From positions 26,272,953 through 26,336,952 of the forward strand of contig CM077600.1 in NCBI GenBank assembly GCA_039654915.1: a stretch of 64,000 nt of DNA. Reading direction: 5' to 3'. This stretch comes from Aquilaria yunnanensis. Its lineage: Eukaryota > Streptophyta > Magnoliopsida > Malvales > Thymelaeaceae. The first letter of the stretch is position 1. Every line of letters begins with the position of its first letter. The notes under the pieces were generated by a model. The model saw only the letters and a list, made by a program, of their open reading frames with translations. It searched no databases and was not told where the DNA came from. This document shows positions 32,801 through 45,360 of this stretch, piece by piece. The translations under genes were made by a program, and so were the position numbers.

Positions 32801-34839
32801 ATGGCCATTACCTTCCTTCTCCGGCCATTATTCCTCTGCTTCCCCATCGTTTTTCTCCTCACACCTCCGCTAGCTTCCTCCGTTCCCGACTCTGAGGCAC
32901 TGTTGAAGCTCAAGCAATCTTTTTCCAATGCTCAAGCGCTTGACTCTTGGGCCCCAAATGCGGCTCCTTGTGACGAACAAACCCCCTGGAAGGGACTTCT
33001 CTGTTCTGGCGGGATGGTCGCTGGTCTCCGGCTGGAAGGGATGGGATTATCCGGCACGATCGACATCGATGCATTGGCTGGAATCAATGGGTTGAGAACT
33101 GTGAGTTTTATCAACAATTCGTTTACCGGTAACATTCCGGAATTCAATCGTTTGGGAGCTTTGAGGGCGATTTACCTTTCTGGGAATCAGTTTTCCGGCC
33201 AAATTCTGGCGGATTACTTTGCAAAAATGCAGTCTTTGAAGAAAATTTCGCTCAACGACAACAAATTCTCAGGGAATATCCCGTCGTCATTGGGTAATTT
33301 GCGGAATTTGATAGAGCTGAGTCTGCAGAACAATGAATTTAGTGGAACCATTCCTTCTTTTGATCGGCTGACGTCCCTGGTGAAGATCAATCTGTCGAAC
33401 AACAAGCTTGAGGGCGAAATTCCTTCGACCTTGTTGAAATTTGATGCAGATTCTTTCAAGGGGAATCCGGGTCTTTGCGGAGAAAAAATCGGGGTACAAT
33501 GTGGGTCAGCACAGAAACCACCCGAGACATATGAGACTTCTAACAAGGAGTCGGAGAAGGAAGATTCCACAAAGCTGTTTACCGCTATCGTAGCATTTGG
33601 ATTGTTGTTGATGGCCGTGGTTGTGGTGATGTTGATGAGATTCAAGCGCAAGCAGGATGGGACATTGGAGCCTAAAGGAGACCCGATTCCAGATGAGGCT
33701 GTGGCGGTTGAGGTTTCTGTGTCAAGCAAGAAAGGTAGTGACTTGAGCACGAAGTCATCAAGCTCGAGCAAAAGAGGGTCAAATCGCGCTAAAAGCAGCG
33801 CAGGTGTAGGTGACTTGGTTCTCGTGAATGATGAAAAGGGCGTGTTTGGTATGCCAGAGTTGATGAAGGCGGCGGCGGAGGTGCTCGGAAATGGTGCATT
33901 AGGGTCTGCATATAAGGCAACCATTGCTAATGGGGTCGCGGTTGTGGTGAAGCGGGTGAAGGAGATGAATGGGGTAGGCAAAGAAGAGTTTGAGGAAGAA
34001 ATTAAAAGACTTGGAACGCTAAAGCACCCCAGCATTTTGACCCTTTTGGCTTTTCATTATAGAAAAGATGAGAAGTTGTTGATCTCTGAGCACGTTCCTA
34101 AGGGCAGTCTGCTTTATCAGTTGCACGGTACGAGATTTTGAGTGAATATGAGATGAACAATACTAATACTGCACCTTTTCATGCTTCTGAAAGAATAGTT
34201 ACTTTTGCAGGTGACCGTAGATCGTCACACACAAAGCTGGGTTGGCCTGAGAGGCTTAAAATTGTGAAAGGAATAGCTAAAGGATTAGGCTATCTCCGTC
34301 ATGAACTTCCTTCCCATGATGTCCCCCATGGCAATCTTAAATCAAGCAATGTACTTCTGGGCCCCGAAAACCAACCCCTACTAACTGACTACGGGTTCTG
34401 CTCATTGATGAACGCTAATAGCAGACAGCTGCTTGTTGCATACAGAGCACCAGAAGCCATAGAACACAACAAAGTATCACCTAAAAGCGATGTATACTGC
34501 TTAGGAGTAATAATTTTGGAAATTCTGACCGGGAAGTTCCCATCTATATACAACAGCAATGGAAACGGCGGCACTGACGTGGTTCAATGGGTCCAATCTT
34601 CCATTTCCGAAGGGAAACAGCTTGAGCTGCTTGATCCCGAGATTGCGAGTGACAGCAAATCACTGGGGAGCATGCAGGAGTTGCTCTTGGTAGGTGCCGC
34701 CTGTGTGGAGAGATCTCCCGAAACACGAATAGATGTTGCAGAAGCTATTAGGAGATTAGAGGAGATACAGGTTGAAGGTAGAAGAATGCATCATAGTAGC
34801 AGTGAATATGGCAGCTTTCAGGACCATGAGGACAGATAA
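32801..34839 (+). CDS. LRR receptor-like kinase of the pollen-receptor (PRK) type, two exons
   Basis: Exon 1 is 32801-34127 and exon 2 is 34211-34839, with an 83-bp GT...AG intron splitting a Gly codon (LYQLHG|DRRSS); product 651 aa. Domains: signal peptide 1-27; LRR N-terminal cap about 30-70 with CDEQTPWKGLLC; about five LRRs at 75-215; single membrane helix about 258-279 followed by RFKRK; Ser/Lys-rich linker 280-345; kinase-like domain 350-630. The glycine loop is LGNGALGSAY and VVVK gives Lys384. The catalytic loop is HGNLKSSN, with no Asp where kinases have HRD, and the Mg2+ loop is DYG (502-504). This combination is usual in PRK and related LRR-III proteins, which signal at the plasma membrane (pollen-tube growth for PRKs) often without strong catalysis. 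Start chosen as the first ATG before a good signal peptide. Intron readthrough would end at TGA 34139-34141. Confidence 0.92.
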
Positions 34840-35115
34840 GTTACAGACGGGTAGCTAGTGTTGGTTTTTGTTCCAGTAATTAGTTTTAGTTAGCCGCAGA
34901 TGAGAGAGTTGTCTGTCTGCATAGTTCTGTAAGGAGGACTTGTTTCTATTTTTCAGATGGATTAAGTATCAAATTTATCAAGGTAAGTATTGAGAGGACC
35001 AAGTTACCACCAATATTTAAATGTACACATAATCTCATACCTAACTTTTAAATTAGGAGTAATATTACCATCAATGTTTTTTGTTGGGTGTAAATGAGAT
35101 TATGGGTATAAATGA
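34840..35115 (+). other. 3' flank of the PRK-like gene
   Basis: Non-coding sequence after the stop, with T-rich stretches. No clear AATAAA signal was seen within 120 bp. The actual 3' end cannot be fixed. Confidence 0.4.
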
Positions 35116-35119
35116 CCAA

Positions 35120-35470
35120 GCCTTTATCGGGTAGTTTGAGTTCCATTTAAGGCTTATTAACCCAAGCTCAAGCTTGTGTTTGAAAATGAGCATGGTACTT
35201 TAAAATGCCGAGTTGGAGCTTCTAAGTATCCGGCTCCATTTGTTCAAGGCATTCAATAATAATATATATAACACTTAAATTACTTAGATAATCAAAGTGT
35301 TATTAATTTAAATCGCTAAATTAAACATAATAAATTCTGCAAAAGGCTCTTCATTTGAGCCTGACGGGCTTTTGGGCAAAGTTCAAACCCTCTTTAAGCT
35401 GAGTTCAGGTCTTAAAATTTAGACTCAGGTAATTTAAGTTTAAGCGTGGATAGTACTGATCGTTGGCTTT
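35120..35470. repeat. dispersed repeat with AAGCTCAAGCTT-type words
   Basis: Contains words such as CCCAAGCTCAAGCTTG, GAGTTGGAGCTTC and TTTAAGCTGAGTTCAGG that resemble the hAT-like MITE at 31.8 kb and the stretch at 36.9 kb. Ends are not sharp, so only its membership of a similar repeat family is suggested. Confidence 0.45.
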
Positions 35471-36855
35471 GGGCTCAGCCCAACCCCTTTATACCCTAAA
35501 ATAAGACCGATGGATGGAATATTCTATTAAGAAATGACATATTCCATTTTTTCACCATCATAGCTCAATTGTCAGCCACTGCATTTGTCGCAGCCGCTGC
35601 TACCACTGTCTTGTGGCATTCACGCCTAATGAAACCAAGCAAACAAGTGCATCAAAACACGTTTGGGATAGGAGTCAAAAGTTTTAGTTCAAAAAACAAG
35701 TGGAACCCATGAAGGGCAATTCACTCTCATGGCTCTCTAGCCAAGATTGTCCGTAAAGTCAACATTCATGACTCACTTTCATAGCATAAAAATCAAAGAA
35801 CTATAAACTTATGCATGGTTTATGGGTTCAATTTCGTTTCAGCTTTAAATTTTAATTTCAAATTAAGATCTAGGTTTCATAAATCTTTATTTTGTTTTCT
35901 GGAAATTAATGAATTTTTATGGAGTAGTATTTTGTTTCTCTTGCACAAGGTGAGGCTAGATTATGGGTGCATAGGGTGAGTAACTAATTGGTTTTGACAA
36001 AAAAAAAATTGAAAAATTGAATTATTTTGGTAATTTCAGTTATGACATTTTGATTATTGATTCAGTTTCAGTTAATTGACTTTTCATATTGGTTTTTTGG
36101 TTTTGTAATGATAAAATTCAATGGCCAAATTAATTGATTTTTACAAACTTAATAGGCCTTAATGTCAACTGGGCCTACTATGTCCCATTACTCTAGAAGC
36201 CCAATTTGTATGGCAACATATAACAAACCCAATCAACGAATTTGAAAAGAAAAACATATGAAGCCCAAATAAATAGACAAACCTTAACCAAAATATGTTA
36301 GCATTAGGGATTTCATACTTAGGGTTCTTCAATTCTTCTTCTTCTTCTTCATTGTCAGTAGTGGGCCTCCTGCTCTTACTCATACTCCTCAACCTTTTAC
36401 AGCAAATGCAAGCTCATCCCTCTCCATCGCAACAACGTACTCGATGTCCTCACCTTCATCTTTTCTCATCCCTAACACACTACGGCAAAACCGCCTTCAT
36501 TGATCGATGTCGCCACTTGTTGCCACCACTCTTTCACCCAACATTGGCTAGCCTTTGATGCCATTGCAACTTCCTTCTCTGACATGGACATACACAAAGG
36601 CTACGTTATCCTCCTCCTCTCCCCCCAATTCGATCTTCTTTCTCATTGTTTATCTTTCTGTCAAGTCTGTCTGCACCATCATCACCACCCCCTATGATGT
36701 TGCCTAAAAATTTTGGTTATTTGAGGTGTAAAATTGATAAACTAATATTATTTTAGTTTTGGTTATATTCAGTTTTAGGGTATAATTCACCTAATTTGAT
36801 TACCAACTTTTGCAATTGAAAACTATACTATTTTGGCAATTCAATTCCAGTTATA
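35471..36855. other. intergenic DNA, no gene recognised
   Basis: Includes a short (CTT)n/(TTC)n stretch at about 36330-36350 and a Ser/His-rich chance open frame at 36295-36700. I see no domain, splice-linked partner or terminal repeat. Confidence 0.5.
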
Positions 36856-36859
36856 ACTG

Positions 36860-37090
36860 AATGATTAGTCCAATGGATGGAAATGAGCTGAGCTTAACCC
36901 AAACACACTAAACTCAAAGCTTAGCTTGTTAAAGATTGGCTTGGCTCAAGCTTGAGCTTGAATTTAGCAAGCTTAATAAATGGGACTCGAAGCGCGGTTA
37001 AAAAAGGTTTGAGCTCAGCTCAATGATGTGATAGGCTCGAAGCTTTGGTTAGATGGTGGAGCTCAATTCAAAGCTCTATCAAAGGTTTGT
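36860..37090. repeat. second dispersed repeat with GAGCTC words
   Basis: GAGCTGAGCTTAACCC, GGCTCAAGCTTGAGCTTGAA, TTTGAGCTCAGCTCAATG and GGTGGAGCTCAATTC form inverted pairs. Similar in wording to 31.8-32.3 and 35.1-35.5 kb. Confidence 0.5.
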
Positions 37091-37352
37091 TTGGTTTAAT
37101 AAGAGCTCGAATAGGATTTTAGGAATTAGTGTATTAGTTATTTATTAAATTAATTATGTTATATTAATATTAAATTGTTAAAGATTCGAACATAAAAGTG
37201 CAGACTGATATCATGCTCAAGGCTCAATGAAGTCAGGATTTTAAGTTAGGGAAGTCAGACTGCATTTTGAAAATGTTAAAAGATTAAGGTCACAGTAGAG
37301 ACATTGGAGTTTATTTAATTTTATCTTACATATACATATGAGTAATATACAC

Positions 37353-38553
37353 AAGGCAAAAATAACAAATAAACCACTAAAGTTTTAGTCTGAGTTGCCC
37401 ACTACCACTAAGATTAATTAATTTTCAGTCCTAAAACTTTGTCAATTTTTTCTATTTTTGTCCAACTATTTTTCATCTTTCTATATACGTTTTATAGGTG
37501 ATTTTTGAAATTAATCTGGAACAACAGACCACGAATCTAGGTCATGAAGGGAGAGAGGAACCATTGTCACCGCACTCCTCAGCTCTTTTCCCTCCTCCTC
37601 ATGTTTTGTCCTCCTTCCCCCTCTTTATCGCTTTCTCTGCTCTCTCTTCTCACCGCTCAACCTTTTTTTTTTTGCCCACTCTTCACAGCTCAACTCTCAC
37701 CACACTTCTTCTCCAAATCGCGGCTACAATTCGCTTCTTTTCTAGTTCATCAACTTCTTCTTCAATTCATGGCTCTCTAGTTTGCTTCCTTTTTCTTATT
37801 AGCATCTTAGAGCAGCATCATACACAATCAAGGACACAATGGTGAGAGGTGGGAGAGGTGGCAAGGGGTTCCTTTCGGGTCCAAAGAAGGGAACACAATA
37901 TGGTTTTGTTTGATTTCGTTTCTTTGCAGCTGAGTAACGAATTCGATTGTTCTAGGGGTATAACTCCTATGATTGAATTCATTTGTTTTGGGTAATGAAT
38001 CTCTTGGTCTGGGTAATCAAATTCATTTCTCTGGGTTTTTTAGTTGATTTTGATTTCAAGTTCGTCTCTAGGTTTTTGTTTTGATTTTGATTTGATTCTA
38101 GATTTTTTATTCCATTTCAAGTTTGATTCAATTTTGATTTTGTCGGTAGAGGTGGGTGCAATTGGCAGAGATAGGTGTGATGGCAAAAATAAAATGAGTC
38201 TATTCTTCCATATTTGCTTTTGTTGCTTGATTTTTATGAATGACGGTGACCGGAGATCCTTGTGAGTAATTCAGCCTCCATGGTTTATGTTCATATGCAT
38301 AAAAAATGTAAAGTTATGGACTAATATAGAAAATTTAAAAAGTTTAAGGACTAAAATGGTAGATTTCTTTGCCATAACATCCTCATTTATTGGATTATTC
38401 TCCATTTTGAAACAAAATACTCGGCAAGTTAACGATCAATGGCCTATTTAGGCTGATTTTAAAATATTAGTGATTTATTTGATAAAAAAATTATTAGTGA
38501 CAAAATCGGACAAATTTAAAAATTTTAGTGATTTATTCGTTATTTTTATCTAT
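37353..38553. mobile_element. TIR element, ~1.2 kb, with gene-like interior
   Basis: The left end AAAAATAACAAATAAACCAC and the complement of the right end AAAAATAACGAATAAATCAC are inverted, followed by CTAAARTTTT on both arms and further weak matches (TTTTGTCC-type words). The interior 37500-38270 is richer in C/T and contains stretches of Pro/Ser/Leu open frame (37498-37845, 37544-37780) and a TTTTGATTTTGATTT repeat. These do not resemble a transposase. Probably a non-autonomous MULE-like element. No convincing target duplication. Confidence 0.55.
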
Positions 38554-38559
38554 ACATAA

Positions 38560-39330
38560 TTTATAAAAAATTTGAGGCACCGACACCCCCTAGGTCCTAT
38601 TCCCTCCGCCATTGATTTAACGATTATGCGTAGTGGGGACCTAATAGAGCACACATTCATGATATACGGTTGTTGAAATGTTTTGTCTCCAACTCGAGTC
38701 CTTGACGATTCTCACCTTCTTTTTTTTTCATTTTTTTTTTGGTATTCAGAAGCTTCACACTACAAGTTAAGGGTCTTTTTTTTTTTTGTCCTTTTTTTCT
38801 TCTTCCATTCTCTTTCAGTCTTTTGCTTTGATTTTCTTTTTAGGCCTAGTGTCCATCAATAATACTTGACCAACTGGGCCCGTTATTGGGCTGTCCCTCT
38901 GTTTTTATTTTTGGGCTCAGCGTTAGTCCTTAACGTTTTTCATCTCTTAATAGAATTTTGTTAAATGTAATGACAAATTTACTAAAATTTCATCAAAACA
39001 TCTTAACAAAATTTTATACAAAATTGTAAAATAATTGATAAGGTATAGAATATATAATGGATTCCGGTTACTTTTTCAATTCCTAATCAAATATGTGGCA
39101 CACTAGATTTTGTAAGGTTTTAGTGAAAAGTCTTTTTTCAAGGATAGCAAAAAGTTGTTAGTATACCTATCACTACTCATCTTAATAATGTTTTTTAGTG
39201 GTGTTATTCTGAACTCAATTTTTTGGTTTATTTTATTATCATGTTAATTGAGAGTATATATATATATTTTTTTATCCAGAAAGCGCTAAATATACTAAAT
39301 AAACAGCTTTTATTTATAAATGAGCATTTT
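38560..39330. other. intergenic DNA, no gene recognised
   Basis: T-rich and CT-rich low complexity at 38700-38830; otherwise nothing recognisable up to the 3' edge of the DETOX duplication unit. Confidence 0.5.
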
Positions 39331-39734
39331 GTCCAGGATCCTATTAGTGAGTACAAATATATACCCCCGGGCATAGAGTATATATAGTTTTTTCAGGAAT
39401 ACTAGCACACATGCAGCAAACAAAAGGAGATTGAAACTTAGGATACCTTTCGGATTATTTAAGAGGATATTATAGCTTTGGTCCCTTGTTTTTCTTTAGT
39501 AAATTTTTCTTATAGAAATAGACGTTTTAATATGGTATAGCTCATGGCCTAGCTAGAACTGCCTCCAGGCTTATAAGGAGGCGTTATTTCACTTATCCTC
39601 TTCTGGATTGGTTGATTGTTGTCCTCTATTATCGTTTACAATAATACCATTAGTGGATGTATTTCACAAAAAAAAAAAAAAAAAGATTAAAACTTAGGGT
39701 ACCTTTTTAGTTTTCTTTTTCCTGGGAAGACTTT

Positions 39735-42700
39735 TCACATTTTTGCTTCTGTTTCTTCAGTTGAACCATTTGATAATGCAATATCGGATAGTACGGTGCC
39801 TTCTCCAGCCCATTTTTTCAACCGTTTTGCAGTTTGTTCCACCTACAAAAAAGAATTATTGTAAGATTGGCTGAATTGTGAATCACTTGAGTGAGGATAA
39901 AAATAATTTCAATCTCCAGGCATAACATAAATCTCTAAAGCTTTAAACTTTATTTATTTATATATTTATTTTTTTCTGAAACTAGGTTATCGGAGGCTAA
40001 TTGGACCTGTTTTAGAAGGATTTGGCGACAATTGGATTAAGAAAACAAATTAATATTTTCCTCCAATTAAATTAATCGAGTAGAAAGAATTGGCTTAATT
40101 TTGCCTAGATACGCATATATATAGAATTATAGAGGCAGTTACAGAAGATTAAAAATTAAAAATTAATTAAAAAAAATAAATTTGCACATCAAGTGATTTA
40201 GATGTGCAATTGGATGAAAATTCAGCATTAACGGTAGTATATAGGCTACCTCTTTGTTCCAATTGGTTCGGTAAAGCACAATTAGGAGCAATAATGTCTG
40301 CACTGCGGTTCCAGAGATCATACCTAACCAGAGACCCTACCACCAGCAGCAAATTAAACAGTTAACGAAACAAGTTCAAAAAAAAAAAAAGAAAGAAAGA
40401 AAGAAAGAAAGAAAATAAACCTAAAGTTCACAATTAACAAAACTTTATAATCCGTCCGACCGTTTCTTATTTTTTGGCCTGTAATAATTAAGCTTATACA
40501 CACACATACACACACCATATTATAAAATGTTTTACCTTTGCTCCTAATCTTAGTTTGTAACCCAGAACAATTCCGAGGGGGAGGCCGAAAAGGTAATAGC
40601 AAGCCAAGTTGATATACGCAACCAATGCTTGCCAACCACCACCGATAGCCACACCTGCATATATAGGTTTTTTTTTTTTTTTAGGGAAATGCAAACTTCC
40701 ATTAATCAAAGCAATCCACAATCCAATCTGGGAGAGGGTTCCCCCATGCAGATCTTCCTAAAGAACAAAGGCTCTTCCTGGCTAAAGTGTGGGCAACACC
40801 ATTGGTGGATCTCTTAGAGCAAGAGAAAGAATACATCTCAAACAATCTACCTAAAGCGTGAACTTCATCTATAATAACACCAAGATAAAGCCTAGATGGG
40901 GAAGACGTCTTATTAATTTTGAAATTAAAACTGAAGAATCAGACCCTACAACGATCTTATGCAAACTTGCTTGTTTAGCCTTCTTTACTCCCCAGCAAAT
41001 GGCAAGTGCCGCAAGGTGTAGCGCATCTGCTCCCACATGCTTCAGTACTATAGAGATAGCAAAGCCGACTGCTTGATCACTGTTTTCTGCCCATTAAAGC
41101 ACAGATCCTAGATTTCATTCTGCCGTGACAATTTGGGCTAAAAAAGATAGATGATTTACGTATATTCATACTCTGGCCCGAGGCATGTTCATACAACTAC
41201 AAAATCACTAATAGATGCCTTACACCATCTTCATTAGCCTCTAGGAATAAGAAATTGTCATCGGCAAACAATAAGTGTGAGATTGTTGTGCTGTGATGAC
41301 TTACTGCAGCTCGTCTTATCAATTTCATATTCTCAGCGCTACAGAGCAAAGCAGATAGGCCCTCTACATAAAATAAAAAGGAGTAAAAGTGAGAGGGGGT
41401 CCCTTTGGCACAGACCTTTTGACGGCTTGAATTCCTTAGTAGGCTAACCATTCACACGAATAAAAAAGGATGTTGACTCCACACAAGCCATAATCAACTT
41501 AATCCAAGATGTATGAAAACCCAACTATCGCATGAGTGCTCTTAGAAATTTCCATTCCACCTAGTCATAAGCCTTTGACATGTCCAAATTGACCGCTAAA
41601 GCTCCTTCGCCTCTTCCATATAACCCATTGATGTAGTGACAAGTTTCTAGGGCTACTAAAGCATTATTTGTTAAGAGTCTACTTGGGACGAAGGCAGTTT
41701 GATTATCCGAGATAATTGAAGGCAAAAAAAGGCATTATTCTATTTACCAATACTTTAGATATTAGCTTATATAACACATTACACAAGTTAATAGGCCTGG
41801 AATCCATTACACTTCTTGGGTTATGCACCTTTGAGATAAGAGTGATATAAGTAAAATTCAACTTCTTGGGGATGTTCCCACCATTTAAAGTCAAGATGAA
41901 AAATTCTATTACCTTCTTATTCAAAAAATGCCAATATTTTTGGGAAAAAAAGATGGGGTAAACCATCCAATCCCAAGGACTCAGTGGGAAACATTTAGAA
42001 TAAGGCCACCTTGACTTTTTCTAGCTTAAACGGCTTCAATAAGGCTGCTTTCATCTCATTAGTGACTAACCTACCAATGTTTAACAATATTTCCTCCAAC
42101 TTGGATGGGTTTGATGTCATGAAAGATGAAGAAAAGTAATGAACAATCTTGTCTCTGATAGTCATTTGGTCATGAAGCTCCTCTCCATTATCTTCACTAA
42201 TGCTATGAGTAAAGTTTCTATGTTTCCTCCTAGAGGCAGCTTGATGAAAATATCATGCATTTTTATTCCCTTCCTTCAACCAAACTGATTTTGCTCTTTG
42301 GTTCCAATACCATTCCTCCTTTTCATATAGCCGCTAAAGCTATTTCTTTACTTGAATTTTGTGAGCAATGGTACTAAGTTGATTATTCTTTGCTGCCATT
42401 TCCTCTAGTTCCTTTTCAACTTTTTTGATTGACTTGGTCAACTTCCCTTTGCTTTAGTTCCAATCAACCAAACCTCTCTTACACAATTCAAGTTTCTATT
42501 GGTTAGTGAGAGGCTCCAATTATCACACATGTGGGCCTTGATAACATCTTGGCAATCCAGGTCCAATGTCCACATTGCTTCAAAGCGCCATATTTGTTTA
42601 TGAAAAAGTTCTGGCCACCCAAGTAAATGAATAAATGCTCCATAGTGATCTGATGCAACAAAAGGCATATGCTCAACATAAGCACGTGGGAACATTTGCT

Positions 42701-45287
42701 TCCATGCCAAGGTGCTAAGGCATCTATTGAGTCTCTCATGAACAATGACCCTTCCCGAACACACATGACTCTAGGTAAACTCCATGCCATGGAAACCAAG
42801 ATAAAAAAGATGTGCATCACTCACTGCCTCTCGGAAAGCCTCTACCTGACCTAGAGCTCTTGGGCGGCTTCCCTCTTTTTCTGATGACTAAAGAAGCTAA
42901 TTAAAATCATCCACAACTATAACCATAAGATTGAGGACTGAGACGCTAGCTGTCTAGATTCTATGAGTTATCTTTGAGTTCTTTCTCTAGATGACCATAG
43001 AAACCTGTGAATCTTTAGGTTACATCCATGGCTAAAAATTTTAGGTCTATGTGATATTGGGAAAAACTAAGTAATTCTACATTCCACCTGTTGTGCTAGC
43101 ATACCATCAATCTTCTTTTTCTACCTTCACAAGAAACAACAAAACAGGATTAAAAACACAAAGTACAACAAACCCTCTCCATCTCATATGATGTTTTTTC
43201 GAGTTTCCATTAAGAAAACAACATCAGAGAATCTTTTTAGGATTGCCTGCTGGAGGGCATGAACCATCTGGGCTGATCTCAAGCCTCGATAATTCAAGCT
43301 TAAAAGGCTCATTAATCCTCGTAAGAGGAGTCAGAGTTCTTCCATGCATTTAAATAACAATCTTTGCTCGAACCCTGAATTTTAAAACCTTCATTCATCT
43401 TTGCATTTGTGGTTCTTCCATTCTACAACTTTTGCAATCCTTTGCTCTTGGATGGTTGATAGTACCCCTAACCACTTCATCTTACAGTTTTAGCTTCCTA
43501 CCTGTTGGTGTGTTACTTTTAGAGCCCAAATGTTTGCCCATCCTTGCTCATGCCCTCGCCATTCAAACTCTAATAGTTGAGTGCGTGTTTTGGGTTTTTG
43601 GAATCCCTTCTATGAAGAGCCAAAGACAAAGCTTATGTCCGACGAAGCTACAACTGTGTGCTTATCTGGTGATGCCTAAATTCAAACTATAGCCCCTATT
43701 GACTTTGAAGCCAACTGAACAACTCTTTTCAAGGGTGATGAAAGACCATGTTCCACCTTAGGGCCTAGGCTAGATAGCATTTCTCTATCCATAACAGGAA
43801 CCAAAGGGGAGGGGCTAAAAATAGTCATGATCTTTTTTTTTTTTTGTTTTCTGCACAGCCTGTAAAGATCTCCTTGTAGACTCTTGAAAGGCAGTCTCTG
43901 TACAAATACCCATGCATTTAGCCAATTGGTCCCCTTCATTCCTGGAAATCATTGAGTACCGAAGCCAATCACCATATTATTGAAACCCGCCCTTCCCTCC
44001 AGCAGGACTATCTAGACTTTCTCGTTCTATATGATCAAATTTGCCACATCTATAGCAAAATTCAGGTAGTTTCTCATACTTTATATAAAACCATCTTTGG
44101 CCATTGTCATCTTCTACCATGATCCAACGTCGAAGCGGCTTAGATATATCCATGAAAAATCTTAAGCATAGAGTTGGACCAAAAATATCAGAACGTACAA
44201 TAGTTTTAAGTCGACTCCCAACATATCAGCAATGTCTTCTTGGAACCAATCAAACGGCGCGTTGAGCATATGAACCTAGAAGGCTACCCTAGTAAACAAC
44301 CTGAAGGTCTCATAATGATTATACTGTTGTTGAACGACCATGGGTTGTTCCAAAATATTGTTGTTCTATCCTCCCCCTTTTCGAAAGTAGCTATAAACAG
44401 ATTATCAACTCGTTTAGGGCTAGCTGATCCGAGCGTGAAAGGGATCTGAAAGCACCAAGCTTTTCAGAGCACATCCTAGAGATATTCTGCCCATACCACC
44501 TTGTTTGTCAGGGCTTTCAAAAGCCACAGTTAGATAGGAAAAACCCCTACAAATTTGACCACTTAAAACCAGGTGGCAGAACTGGCCTTCCCCTACTGTC
44601 AAGCTCGATCATCGCTGTAAAACTTTTATCAAGCGAGTCCATGATGCACTGGCACAACCTTGTGTTGGAACAACCACAGTGAAGTCATAGGTGAACTAGT
44701 TACCAAAGTGTAGAACCATGATAAGGATCAAATAGAAAAGCAAATCAAATAGAATTTAGGTAGAACAATTGAGTCCTTTGTACGTAGAACACTAACTCTC
44801 ACCATGAGAGAAGAACTCTAATAGAGCAAACATGTTTTCTATTCTATTCAACTTTTGCATATATAGGGTAAGAGACCCAAAAAGAAAAATATTATGCAAA
44901 AAAGGTCAGTTATCAAGATTATACATTTTATTTTAGTAACGTAGTGTATTATATATATAAGGACATACACTAATCTAAATGTGTCAATTAAGTCACAGAA
45001 AAAACAATGTGTCCATACCTGAAATCACTGGTTGGACGCTGTTAAGAACCATGGTTATAGCAAGAAAGTAAGCTAGCTTGGAAACAGCATGCTGGACTTG
45101 TTTGCTATTGGTGAAGATGACAGCGAAATAGTCCTTCACAATTATCATAATCACCATGAAAATTAGTCCCAACATTAGGGACTCTGCCACCGTTACAAAA
45201 ACAGAGAACTTGGCTCTTCTTGGATGACTCCTTCCCAATTCATTAGACACCCTAACACTGGAATAAATAATTAATTTATTATTTTCT

Positions 45288-45360
<73 letters not shown>

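Larger units (their letters stand above)
40668..44855 (-). mobile_element. LINE (L1-type), near full length, in intron 5 of DETOX copy A
   Basis: Bounded by a perfect 12-bp target duplication TGCATATATAGG at 40656-40667 and 44856-44867, with the A-tail (T-run 40668-40682) directly against the first copy. Length 4188 bp, same strand as the gene. Minus-strand content in order: ORF1 with a zinc knuckle (about 44090-43990, CYRCGKFDHIERES, last Cys changed to Ser), endonuclease region (43350-42440), reverse transcriptase (41970-41195) and RNase H (41090-40700). Many stops and shifts occur in both ORFs. Confidence 0.93.

Noticed and set aside
33214..34035. 273-codon minus-strand open frame opposite the LRR kinase
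   Set aside because: Antisense shadow of the plus-strand kinase, which has signal peptide, LRRs and kinase motifs.
34138..34839. Separate gene starting at an ATG at 34138
   Set aside because: That ATG lies in the 83-bp intron; the kinase lobe joins exon 1 at 34127/34211 in phase.
37498..37845. 115-codon Pro/Ser/Leu-rich frame as a host gene
   Set aside because: It lies inside a TIR element, overlaps another frame of equal length and shows no domain or splice partner.
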